A stretch of DNA of 64,000 nucleotides from Aspidiotus rigidus (taxonomy: Eukaryota; Arthropoda; Insecta; Hemiptera; Diaspididae), in assembly GCA_035079385.1 (NCBI GenBank), contig JAVHKY010000028.1, positions 4,092,001 to 4,156,000 on the forward strand, read 5' to 3'. Shown piece by piece: positions 33,396-43,999 of the stretch. Positions within the stretch are counted from its first letter, which is position 1. Every line of letters starts with the position of its first letter. A program made the position numbers and the translations under genes. Under the pieces are notes generated by a model. That model made no database searches and was not told the DNA's origin. It worked only from the letters and a program-made list of their open reading frames with translations.

Positions 33396-33565
33396 CAGCG
33401 AAATACGGATTTCCGAGGAAACCCGCCAGCAACACCGATCAGAAGATAGACTAACGAGAGAAGGCTTTAGTATTTTAATGGAAGCTGAAACAATTGATGT
33501 AAATTTTGAAGGCACACCAATATGGTGTGGGATGAGAAAGGGTAGCTAATGTTTTCTCACCTTTT

Positions 33566-34207
33566 GTGAGTACCTCTGTTGTATCACGGCCAAAAGATGA
33601 TGAATTACCATGGGAACTTGCTGATCCCAACTGCAATAAAGAAGAAATAATGCGACAATGGCGCCATTTAGGTGGAATGAGCTACCATAAGATTGTGAGC
33701 ACTTCTGATAAAACTGAAATTGTGGATGCTGTTGAATTTTGGTATGTTGTATCGAATATAAAGAACGCTGTACGTGAACCAATGTTCCCAGACTTATCAG
33801 ACGTTGCCCTGAGAGCTCTCTCACTACCTGTCAGCAATGCTGTGGTAGAAAGAATTTTTAGCATTATGAATATCATTAAATGTAAAATCCGAAACAGGAT
33901 GAAACTGGATATGCTGGTAGCTATCTTGCGCATAAGATCTTTCTTCTCAGTACGAAATATATGCTGTCAAAAATTTGAAGTAACAAAAGCTATGCTGAAT
34001 TTACATAATTCAAATATGTATAATCAGAAAGGTTATAATTCATCAATGAAGAAAATTGGAAAGGAAAATTTAGAAATGAAAAATGTAGAAGATGGAATTT
34101 TAGATGAAGAGCAAGAAGAAGAAACTCTGGATGAGGAGGAAGAAGCCCAGTTAAAGGACACTGTCTTTGAAGAAGTATTGGAAGTGTGGAATTGCGGTGA
34201 CAATTAA
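33566..34207 (+). pseudogene. hAT transposase C-terminal half
   Basis: The open frame of about 210 codons contains the hAT C-terminal dimerisation domain: VEFWYVVSNIK, FPDLSDVALRALSLPVSNAV, VERIFSIMNIIKCKIRNRM and LVAILRIRSFF. A Glu-rich tail ends WNCGDN. The BED finger and RNase H-like core are absent upstream, where only TACGGAT repeats and short frames occur. The remaining frame is intact, so it is either a truncated element or a domesticated fragment. Confidence 0.85.
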
Positions 34208-34229
34208 CCACATCATTTGTAAGTATGAT

Positions 34230-34545
34230 GTGATACAATGTAATTTGTTACATGACTACTCGAATTTTCTAGTTTTTCTCCAAAGTTCATTACCTACTTT
34301 ATTTTTAAGGCTACGATGTACTAGTCTACAATGTGATTTGTTACATTACTGAAATTTTCGAGTTTTTCTCAAAAGTTCATTACCTACTTTATTTTTAAGG
34401 CCACAATGTAATACAATTTGTTACATTACAGAAATTGACTAGTTTTTTCCAAAGTTCATTACCTACTTTATTTTTAATGATTATTTTTCTAGTCTTTTCC
34501 CCTTTCCATTCAAAGTTCATTTCTTAATTCTTATTTTCAAGGAGA
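34230..34545. repeat. 80-90 bp tandem repeat, three to four copies
   Basis: The block AAAGTTCATTACCTACTTTA recurs at about 34282, 34372 and 34451, with a diverged fourth copy at about 34511. Each of the first three ends in TTTTTAA and is preceded by TTGTTACAT...AGTTTTTCTC. The array starts just after the hAT C-terminal ORF and may be its terminal region. Confidence 0.8.
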
Positions 34546-35357
34546 TGATGGTGATACATATATTTAAAAAACGTTCCTAACCTTTTTTATATTTTTTTTC
34601 ATTATAGGTTTCACTGAAAATGAAATGAGTATTATTCAATAATCAGAAGCAATATTTCACAATATATTAGACCAAAATCACTGTTTTTTATTTTTGTTTC
34701 ATTCAGAAACATGTTTTTTCCAAGAGAAACATCAACTTACTGAAGAGAGAGTGAAGACTGAAAAGGCAGAGGGACTGAGCACGGAGATGTGAGATCTGAG
34801 AAGTACTGAAAATGAAAACTCCCTGTTCATAGATTTCTATATGGATTAGTTCCATACATTTCAATAAACGCCGCATCGTCAGAATTGGGATGTCGTTGTA
34901 GGGCACAATGACTTCATCACCCGTTCCAGGCAATCAAATTACAGCGTCCTCTTCTCTCTATTTACAATTAAGTACACCACTGGATGTAACCAATTGGCGT
35001 AATTTCCGTAGTTCAGTTCTTCCAGACTACTGCAGTTTGTGACATTACTGAATAACTGAAATGAAAGATTTAGTATTTACCCTATCGGCCTATCATTCAT
35101 TAGTAGTACACGGTGAGAAGAAGACAGTCATTATTCCATTGATAAACAGAATAATATCCCTAACTTAGTTAGACCATTAATAAGACTTATAGGTCTAAGA
35201 TCCCTAACACATGGGTATGGAAATTTTCAATTTTTCTTCAAATTACTCACAAGCCACAATGGAGCAATTTTGAAGAAAAAACACTGTGAACCAAATTGAA
35301 AGAGCGTAAAATTTCCTATGAGATGATCTGATTTTCAATTAAATCGAAGAAATATTT
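34546..35357. other. No gene recognised
   Basis: A+T-rich DNA. The minus-strand frame at 34703-34933 has no motif. Confidence 0.5.
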
Positions 35358-35480
35358 CAGGGTGTCTACTGGGCAAGAAAAGCAAGAAAATGGCGAGAAA
35401 TTTTGCACAAGGGCAAGAAAATTGAAAAAAGCAAGAAAATGGCAAGTTTTTGAGAGACAGGGCAAGAAATTTCAGAATGG
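35358..35480 (+). repeat. hAT-like terminus with GGCAAGAAAA repeats
   Basis: CAGGGTGTCTACTGG at 35358 has the form of a hAT terminal inverted repeat. It is followed by five or more copies of GGCAAGAAA with spacers. It precedes the plus-strand BED exon at 36065 by 0.7 kb and is probably its element's 5' end. The 3' partner was not found. Confidence 0.5.
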
Positions 35481-36064
35481 AGAAAGGTTACAGAACAAAG
35501 ACATGAAACATGTCAAAAATTATAAGTTAATAATTAAATAATTTCGAATGTTAATGAAGAGTAATTTTGACATATTATATGCATTCAACTGTGATAGTAG
35601 TGGTGTGTGATAACAAAGTTTTGTTGGCAACAAACTAACAACATATTCATTTTCTCCGTAATTGTTGTTTTGCATATCATTCATTTCAACTTTGTACGGC
35701 AGAGCTACTATACTAATGCTTGCAAGTTGCATGGCTGCAATGTAGCGTTTTATGATTATGCGAATCAAACATAGAATGCGCATGTTATCCAGTAATGTTG
35801 TCTAGGTTGTTCGTTCATCTATGCGTAATTCGTTCCGGTCGATGATAAAATTATGATATCAGTGTTCTTTACAGTTCCAATCATGTTGAATGAAATAATA
35901 CTAAAGAAACCAGACATCAGAAGTATGATTTAAATTTATCGATTATCGTGTTGGAATCCCATTCAAGGTAAGGATTAATGGTTCAAGATTAGGAATACGT
36001 GTAAAATATTTTTGTACTCAATTTCTTTCAATTTTGCTTTGTTGTCTTAAAGTAAGAAGATAAA

Positions 36065-36392
36065 ATGGGAAAGTGCACATTTCAAGAGAAGTGGTTACAA
36101 GATCCAAATTTCAAATCTTGGATACAGCCTGATAAAGATAAGTTCAAAGCGTTTTGCCAATTGTGTAAATCTTTGATAAGTGTAGTTCATAATGGTCAGA
36201 ATGCGTTGAAGAAACATCGATTGGGAAGGAATCACGCAGCTCGTGAAACTCCTTTAATAGAAAATACTCAAAGTACGTTGTGTGTTAAAAATACAAAAAG
36301 TAATAATATCGTTGGTATATCGTAGGATCCTGCGAATGTGAATAATAGTGGTTCACAGAACGATTCTAATGCTATTGTATCATCGAACAGGT
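36065..36392 (+). pseudogene. BED-type hAT N-terminal exon
   Basis: The exon starts MGKCTFQEKWLQDPNFKSW and encodes a BED-like zinc finger: FKAFCQLCKSLISV (Cys pair) and ALKKHRLGRNHA (His pair). An in-frame TAG lies at 36323-36325, after which the frame continues to a GTACCT donor at about 36391. The minus-strand hAT relic begins right after it, so the remainder of this transposase is missing or was replaced. Confidence 0.75.
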
Positions 36393-36449
36393 ACCTGAAA
36401 TGAAAAAGGTAGTGTGTGAGTTAGTCAGAATTAATCATTGGAATGGATT

Positions 36450-37327
36450 TTCACCTCTTGCTGGATTCAAACTTGCTATTGAACCAAAATTGACAGGTGC
36501 GTTATCAGCAAGGAAACCAAGAAGCTTATTCTGTACTCCAAAGTGATTGCATGATTCTTGAACCATTTGCGCAATTGTTTTTGCCTCCTCATCATGGATG
36601 TTGTGGATATTCAACACAGCTGTTCTGATTGATATTTTGCCAGTGGTCTTGTTCAAGTAACAGTATCTTTGAATTGAAAAAGAAAATAGAGGTTAATTAA
36701 GTATCAATAGAAGAGTTGAAGAAATGTGAGAATGTTTAATCAGTAGCCATAGATAGTTGAGTACTAAATAGAAACTAAATCAACTAAGCTGTCAAACTGA
36801 ACTTCAACTGACCTCAATAATACCGGCAGTAATTTGATAGCACCGTGGTTGGACGCATCTGTAGCGACAACTACAAAATCACATTCTTTCAACTCAGCAA
36901 GAAGTTGCTCATCTGACCAGGTACTCAGAAAATTTTTTGCAACCGCCTGAGTTTTTGTTCGCGCGCAGGATAGTTTGGGATTGACAAATTTCTTCAATAA
37001 TTTAGATGTGCAATCCATAGACCGAAATGATTGAGAATGTTTCACATTGTGGTAGCACCATGTCATCTCCATTTGTGCAAGTCTGTAATCTGTACTACTC
37101 TTTGGATGAAAGTAGTTCACTATTTTCTGCTTTATTGGAATCTTCAATTTTGTCTTATGTTTTACTGTTGATAAATGCTGTTCAATGTCGTACTTGCCTT
37201 TGTTCATGATGGAAAAAACTTCTTTGCAAATACTGCAGAACGCTTTGTTGGGATTGCCAGACACAGGTTCAATACAAGTATACTCCTTCTCCATTTTATC
37301 GTTGAAAAAACACTTACTTCGAGCCAT
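36450..37327 (-). pseudogene. hAT transposase 5' half (BED plus start of RNase H core)
   Basis: Exon 1 (37327-36813) starts MARSKCFFNDKMEKEYTCIE with a BED-like finger (KAFCSICKEVFSI, DIEQHLSTVKH). It then runs KTQAVAKNFLSTWSDEQLL and VVVATDASNHGAIKLLPV. Exon 2 (36666 down to about 36460) continues LNKTTGKISIRTAVLNIH and LLGFLADNAPVNFG, the hAT core block, and then loses homology. The intron has a GTCAGT donor and an AAAG acceptor. The C-terminal half is absent. A hAT-type end (CTGGTCACCCTG) lies 0.75 kb upstream, at 38067-38078. Confidence 0.8.
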
Positions 37328-38066
37328 TGTAGTGACTAAGATTGTGTTGATATACTGACCAAACTTGTTGAAAATTTTGGTTGAAGCTTCAGCAAAGGTA
37401 AAAAAGAAACTCATATCCCTGCTTTTTCTTTATCGAAAAGAAAATCACTCACGACACGAATCGAGTCACGCTGACTTGGACAATCCGAATACGAACTGGG
37501 AATAGAATTGAAGTTACTGTAACGGTAACCAAAGGTATAGATTAGAATATCAATTAAACTTTGAAAGGGTAGCCAGGTAACTAACAAACTAGGAAAGAGA
37601 GTGAGTTTGACTTTAACATAACTCTTTTGCTTTCATCCAACTGACAGATAATAATAATAATAAAATAATCAAATCGACGTCGACAAACATCCTGATCGTC
37701 AAGAAAGAGCACGCAGGTGATGTATTATTCAATAGTAAACTGTGATAAGAACAGGAGCCAGGTGCTAGGTAGTTTGACTAAAAATTGTCATGTAGGTACC
37801 ACACTGCCGGCCGCTGCGCTGCGCAGCTACGCAGCATGCAGTCAGTAAGTAAACGTAAATGCCATGAAAATGGTAGAAAAAAGACACTACCATCAAAATT
37901 TTTGTAATTTTTTTTGTTTGTCATAAAATTATTAGTGAAATTCAAAAAAAAACGTAGTTTGTTGGACTTGAGGCCAAAAGAGTATTTGTTGACCATTTTG
38001 AGGTAAAAGAGTAAATACTCTTTTCAGATGGTCCAAAAGAGTATAATACTCTTAAAAAGAGTATAT

Positions 38067-38078
38067 CTGGTCACCCTG
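38067..38078 (-). other. hAT terminal inverted repeat
   Basis: CTGGTCACCCTG, read on minus as CAGGGTGACCAG, marks the probable 5' end of the minus-strand hAT at 36450-37327. Short palindromic runs of ACTCTTTT/AAAAGAGT lie just inside. Confidence 0.6.
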
Positions 38079-38089
38079 GTATAGGTATA

Positions 38090-38790
38090 GGAACACATAA
38101 CATCAAGATAAGATAATTATGTTACATAGGCCTACTTTTTCGATGATGGACTCAAAATGAAGACAGTACAATTTTCCGAGATTTTTGGCTATCCTTTCAA
38201 TTAACCAGGTCATGTCTTTCACACATTATCTTCTAAAATGTTGTTATAAAAAAGCTTCTAACGTTTCCTTTCCATACCTTGAAGAATAGTCTCACAAAAA
38301 AGAAACAAAGACAGGGAAAAAAACTCAATGCTTTGCTTTTCCTTTAGTTTTCTCACAAAAATTCGAATAATTTACCTACCAAGTTTTTCTCTTCCTCCAT
38401 TTTCACTTTAACATATTGTCAAAATTCATCCAAGTCTCTCAACTTGAGGGGTACATTTTTGTTTTTTTTTTCCCCATTGAAAGTGATTTCTTAATCATCG
38501 TCTCTTTATGGAACGGTGTAAAAGTACATAATCGAAAGTACCAAAATATTCCGGAGAAAAGAGGTGTTACCCGGAGGGCAGGGAAAATTATGAATTGGGA
38601 AAGCTGACAAGTGTGGGTGTAGAAAAAATATTTAAAAAATTTGTTTTAGATTGCTCCGCTAACACCATTTTCGGCCAAATCTTTGTCAATATTATTCGAG
38701 ATTATCTTCTCACGTTTCCTACAGTTTCATGAAAAAATAATAAGAAAGAAAAATATCATTTTAACATATTGTTGAGGACCTTTTTTTTCT
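38090..38790. other. No gene recognised
   Basis: Unique-looking sequence between two hAT termini; no coding signal. Confidence 0.5.
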
Positions 38791-39349
38791 TCTTCTTCAG
38801 GGTGACCAATTTTTTCTCCTAAAAGTTCATTGATTTTTCCCGAATATAATCTCACCCCTTTCCTGAGGGAGGGGGAAATGAAACGAATAAGAAATCAAGC
38901 TTGCACCTATATTTCTTTCTGAAGCTTTTTATTCACAAACGCGGCGAATCTCAGTCCTTAATCAAATCTGTCAACAGCAAGACTTGGGTTTCTCCTATTC
39001 AATAACAATAATATATTATTCTTTTTCAGAAATTCTCTAAAATCCCACCAAATCTCATTATGGCCATATCTTAATACCAATAAAATTTTCTTCATTAGAT
39101 ATCTACCGGTATCAAATAATTTGATTGATGAATACCTAGAATATAGAGCAGATATCATTTCAAGCGGTTCTGTATTCATAATTTAAACCACAATTCTATC
39201 TAACTGCGTATATTTGCCATGGGTGTTCCTTGAAATCTTGAATCCAGTGAAGTCGAGAATTGATGCTATTTTATTTTTCATCTATCAGTATTGCATAATT
39301 CGAATTGATAAATAAATTAGATCAGATATCATTTCATGTGATCGAAGAT

Positions 39350-40205
39350 CACGTTCTGTATATTTATAATTCGAACCACAATTCTAATTATGCAATGGAT
39401 CAAAAACACATCGAACTACTGGCTGCCTCTTTTTAAACTCTTTCTCCGGTTAATGAGTTATGATCCACTCGCGCTTGTCAGTCTTTTCATCCGATCGACT
39501 TCACTCACAGAAGAAAACAGAAAACCAAGGAAATATTTTGTATTTGGTATTCTCATGAAATCTCGAGTTCAACTTTTGGCTACCTAGGCCTAATTCTACT
39601 TCGTTCCAAATTTCATAATTCACGAAAAACCGAAGCTAGATGCCATCAAGCAAATCAATAATACCCAATAAAGTATCTACGTCTTCCGATATTATGGAAC
39701 AATTTTCAGTTGCGTTTCGTTATTACCTACTTCTGAAATAAATCTCATCGTTTCCTAATTCAGTTCTCTTTCGATTCCGAACTGTATCGCACTGAAACAG
39801 CAGAGTGATAATACGAAACTGAGGATGATGATATAATAGATCACGTTCTGTATTCATAATTCGAACCACGATTCTATCGATCAAAAACACACCGAACTAC
39901 TTTCTATTTCTCCGATCGACTTTCCTCACAAAACAAAACAGAAAACCAGGGCATTTATTTCGTATGTATGGGTATTCTCAGGAAATCTTGAGTTGAACTT
40001 TTCGCTAGTTCTACATTGTTCCGAATTTCATGATTCACGAAAAGCCGAAGCTATAGATGCGATCATGAATAAATAATCTGCACTAAAATATCTACGTCGT
40101 CCGATATTATCCGACAATTTGGAATATCGGTTCGTTATTATTTCTTCTGAATAATAATATTATTTCTGAAATAAATCTCATCGGTTGGTTTCTCAGTTCA
40201 GTCCA
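39350..40205. repeat. Tandem duplication of about 430 bp
   Basis: Two diverged copies start with CACGTTCTGTAT at 39350 and 39842, and end with CTGAAATAAATCTCATCG at 39733 and 40165. Shared blocks include ATTCGAACCAC, GATCAAAAACACA and AAACAGAAAACCA. A shorter third piece lies at about 39160-39200. It is non-coding, inside the hAT-like element. Confidence 0.8.
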
Positions 40206-40611
40206 GTGTTGCTAGATTTTGTTCCGGTGAAGGCGCCGACTTTGCTTCCCAGTGTAGCCCAAAAGAGCCCAATTATGTTCGGCTCGGTCATCTCGCTAGG
40301 AGCGTTACAATCAGTCACTGCTCACTGGTTACAAAACTTACAATCGGTGGTCTCAACTCTGCTGAGACAAATTTTTCATATCGAGAATAATTGATAATTT
40401 TCGCCAAAATATCAAAATCGATCAGTGTTTCATCGAATTTTTGGAGCCCTACGGATTTATATACAGATACAAGTAATAAGTGATAGAATAGGCCTACGGA
40501 AACTCAACGGATTTTTCTTGAATTTTAAAATTCACTTCAATTCGAAGATAGATTAACAGACGAAAAACATTCTCCAGTAGTCCGGTTACAAGTTCAAGTT
40601 CACTTGTGCAA

Positions 40612-40920
40612 ATGGAGACAATTTTCATCTTGCCCTGTTCGGAAGAAGATTTTCATGCATGTACCGAAATAGACTTTATCTTTATTTGTAACAGTTGTAA
40701 ACACGAAAGATGAAACTGTAGTTAAGTAAAAGAATTAATTGTGAAAGAACCTTGTTCTGACCCAACATGTGAACTACACAAAGTGACCGAAGTTGATCCG
40801 GCGTATTTACATTTAGTCACAAAAAATCGATTATCAGCGTTCACGTCAGCCATACACAGAGAACCAAATTCCATTGATGATTTACCAGAAGTGTTTCTGA
40901 AATTGTTACAACAATTATGA
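40612..40920 (+). pseudogene. Cys-rich ORF with two stops, unknown
   Basis: From the ATG at 40612 the frame reads METIFILPCSEEDFHAC, FICNSCKHER, then TGA and TAA. It resumes in the same frame as VKEPCSDPTCELHKVTEVD and ends VFLKLLQQL at 40920. The Cys pattern (CxxC, then CxxxxC) suggests a metal-binding segment, but I cannot name it. It lies just upstream of the hAT core exon in the same orientation and may be its N-terminal part. Confidence 0.35.
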
Positions 40921-40974
40921 TTGTAACACTAGACTACAAATGATGAAATTTAATTCTCTTTTCTTATGTTATAG

Positions 40975-42109
40975 GTAAAAATGTACATGCTATTCTACAA
41001 CGAGAACTACAGAGAGATATAATCCCGATTGGCTGCAAAGCTCATATTATTCATAATGCTTTGCATCATGCTGTTTCAAAGGTGATTCCAGCAGACATTG
41101 AAAATGTCATCATAAAAATTTTCTATCACTTCAGAATCTACACACAATGTACGGAACGGTTCAAGAGCTATTGCGAGTTTGTAGGCACTCAATTTAAGAA
41201 AATTCTAAACAAGCATTCTGATACACGCTGGCTTTCTCTTTATCCTTGTGTGGAAAGACTACTTCAGTTATATGACGCTTTCAAAAGTTATTTCTTGTCG
41301 GTAAAAGACGCACCTTTAATGTTGTATAATTTTTTCAATAATGATGAATCTCAATTCTGGACGTTGTTCCTTCATGCACAGCTTGAAAAATTCCACAGTG
41401 TTCTCGAAAAGATTCAAAATCCCAATTTAACAGCAATTGAAGTAACAATTCTCTTCTAACACAGGTGAGAATCCGTGAAGATACCACTTTCATACCATTT
41501 ACTGCGCGTAATTATATGCTGAAGGAAGTACCTAGTCTCAAGAAAAATGTAGTGGAAGCTGTTGTCAGAAACTTCTATTTTTCGCTTCGTGACTATCTGG
41601 AAACGTGGTCAACTAAATTAAATTCTTGCGACGAGATGAGGCTTTTCATGTTGGAACGTGAAGTTACCAAAGATGAGTTCAATTCAGCCTGTACCTTTTT
41701 TCATCCCAATGAGACAATTTCAGATAATTTGCTCTTTGAAACCTACACTTGCCTGAATGATCTGGTAAAAGAGCATTGTAAAGAAGAGGATTGGAAGGAG
41801 AAAGTACTTCGCGAAAGATGGGAAATTATATACCGTGACTTCTTGCGCCTTGGAGCAGATTTCACAATTTTGAAAAAAGTGGTGCAGCATATTTTTGTTT
41901 TACCAGGTACTAATGCCGATTGCGAACGAGTTTTCAGTATCATTAATGATTATTGGGAAGATAATAAGTCACAATTATGCGTGAGCACTCTTGAAGGAGT
42001 TATAAAAATTAAATTTAATATAGACAAATCGTGTGAGGAATTTTTTGAATGTATTAAAAACAATACAAAATTACTTGATCAATTCAAATCGTCAGATAAG
42101 TACAGTTAG
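40975..42109 (+). pseudogene. hAT transposase 3' half with C-terminal dimerisation domain
   Basis: After a GTTATAG acceptor the frame reads IIPIGCKAHIIHNALHHAV, then FYHFRIYTQCTERFKSYCEF, HSDTRWLSLYPCVERLLQLY and FKSYFLSVKDAP. It shifts frame near 41450 and continues FIPFTARNYMLKEVPSL, ending in the hAT dimerisation region LPGTNADCERVFSIINDYW and KIKFN. The content is what would follow the DNAPVNFG block that ends the minus-strand 5' half at 36460. The two halves therefore complement each other but face opposite ways. Confidence 0.85.
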
Positions 42110-42546
42110 ATACCTAGATTCATGATTCATGTTTTTTATTAATTAAAAATAAGATTGAATATTTTTAATATTGATACCCAATATTAATTAATGATGATAA
42201 TAACCCATAATTAGGCCTACAAACAAGAGGATCTTTGAAATTCTATTGATTTTGAGCTCTTTATTATTACACTAGTTCTAGAACCAAATGTTTTAATTAT
42301 TGATTAAATTTGATACCTCAATAATGATTATACCCCATAATTAATTTAATTATACACAATTATTGTGAATTAATTATGATACAAATTTTATTGATTTCAA
42401 AGTCTCTTTAGAGAAAACTATGTTCAACGTTTAAAACAATTATGTTCTTTAAAGATAGTGGAAAAAAATTCAGAATACTCTTTTACCCTTGAAAAAATCT
42501 GGTCACCCTGCTATACATATAAATTTTTTTATCTCTCTTTTTTTAG

Positions 42547-42712
42547 GCTCAGTCGTCCATTTTAGAGGATGTGATAAAGAGAATGAAAGCGATGGAGGAA
42601 GAAAATATACGATTAAAATCTCAGATGAAAAAACGAGAAGAAACTTTGCAGAAAATCTTCACTCCTGATCAGATTGCCATGATTTCTGGTGGTCTACTGA
42701 TACGATCATGAA
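42547..42712 (+). pseudogene. P-element/THAP-type transposase exon
   Basis: After a TTTTTAG acceptor the frame AQSSILEDVIKRMKAMEEEN continues IRLKSQMKKREETLQ and KIFTPDQIAMISGG to a TGA. A coiled coil followed by K(I/L)FTPDQI is the hallmark of the region before the catalytic core of P-element-type (THAP) transposases. Neither the THAP finger nor the catalytic core is present nearby. It sits 37 bp after the right end of the hAT-like element. Confidence 0.55.
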
Positions 42713-42719
42713 AGGTTTA

Positions 42720-43444
42720 AAAACTCGTTTACTCTTTGGAAAGAAGGTTTACATTAATTACAGGTGCAAAAATTGTGAAGCGTATTTCTTTGTTCCCTAG
42801 TCAAACATAAATAATTGTGGTACTCGAATGTGTATTTTGTTCATCATTCATCTTGTGTACACTTCATACAGCGGCCGGCGCGTCCCTAGTAAGTTACCTC
42901 GTTGCTTCCCTCTTTTCTGTAAGCGGAAATTTTTGATGATTCTGACTGAAAATGAGAAATATTGTACAACGTACTGTATCGTCACTACATTATATTTCTC
43001 ACTAATCAACGATTTCTGTTCACCACGTTATCAGCAAGCTTATTATTTCTTTTAAGAGAAAGAAAAGGAAACAAAGAAATAGAAAAACGACTGCCAATAG
43101 CCACGACCCAGTGCAGTAGCCTGCCTTAGAACTGTACAGTACGTCGTTACAGTTCACACCAACTGAATCTTTTGCATGAGGTGCCGCCGTCGCCAGATTG
43201 GCGCGACACAGGATGTGATTTTTTGACAACGTAGAATGAAGTTTTTTGCACAGATTTTGTGACTGCGAAAAGAAAGTACAGTGGTGTTCCTTGATCGAGG
43301 TGTGATGCAGGTCTGATACGCTTTCATTCATTGTATTGTGAGTTGCAAAAATGATGCACATAAGAGCGTGACAGTTAATTTGAGTTCTTCGTTTTTTATT
43401 GTGATTGAGCACACCGTTAGATAATTTCGTTCTCAACAAGCTGT
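42720..43444. other. No gene recognised
   Basis: The minus-strand frame 43020-43454 (144 codons) has no family motif and biased composition. I treat it as non-coding. Confidence 0.4.
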
Positions 43445-43550
43445 AGTATTGCAACCCCGTTTTTCCCTACACGCCAAGTACGCCATGGTGTGGAGCGGCA
43501 AAATTTTGGGGCGGCATTTTTTAGGGGAAAAAAAAAGCATACAGCAACGC

Positions 43551-43662
43551 ATTAATTTATCACGACAAATCACTGGCCACCAAGTACAACACTTCAAATA
43601 TACGGCATTAATTTATCACGACAAATCACTGGCCACCAAACGTACAACACTTCAAATATACG
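43551..43662. repeat. 56-bp tandem duplication in hAT 5' subterminal region
   Basis: ATTAATTTATCACGACAAAT starts at 43551 and again at 43607. The units are near identical and end in TTCAAATATACG. They lie between the hAT end and its first exon. Confidence 0.9.
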
Positions 43663-43999
43663 CGTATCCATCGCTTATTATTATTTTATTCTCCACTATT
43701 ATCGATCGCTCCCCAACTACACCATTGAATATTTTGCAATAATTGTTTCTACAAAGTTTTCTGAATTTTTAATAATGAATTGGTTCGCACAATGAGTGGT
43801 CTTAGAAAGAGAGAAAGTGGCGCAAAATACAAAAAAATAGAGCAGAGAAAAAAGAGAATGAAAAAGGTTCTGAAACTAGAAACATTTTTTGGGCCAAAAG
43901 AAAAAGCAGACGATGCAAGTAGGTTGAATTGACGTCATTTTTTCATGATCATAACCATGCAAAGGTGAGTTTCTATACCAAACTGGGTTGATCTGGTTG

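Larger units (their letters stand above)
38798..42510 (+). mobile_element. hAT-like element with CAGGGTGACCA termini
   Basis: Candidate left end CAGGGTGACCA (38798) and right end TGGTCACCCTG (42500-42510) are exact inverted copies over 11 bp and enclose 3.7 kb. Inside lie a tandem duplication (39350-40200), a broken ORF (40612-40920) and the C-terminal half of a hAT transposase (40975-42109). The flanking octamers (TTCTTCTT and CTATACAT) do not match, so the ends may belong to two related elements rather than one insertion. Confidence 0.5.

Noticed and set aside
36450..42510. A single hAT element split by a simple inversion
   Set aside because: The octamers next to the two ends (GTATAGGT at 38079, CTATACAT at 42511) are not reverse complements, as a simple inversion would require. 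It remains only a possibility.
38790..42518. A clean hAT target-site duplication around 38798-42510
   Set aside because: The flanking octamers differ (TTCTTCTT, CTATACAT), so no insertion event can be certified despite the matching 11-bp ends.
43020..43454. A 144-codon minus-strand ORF as a gene
   Set aside because: It has no motif or splice context, and its right end runs into the hAT terminus at 43452.
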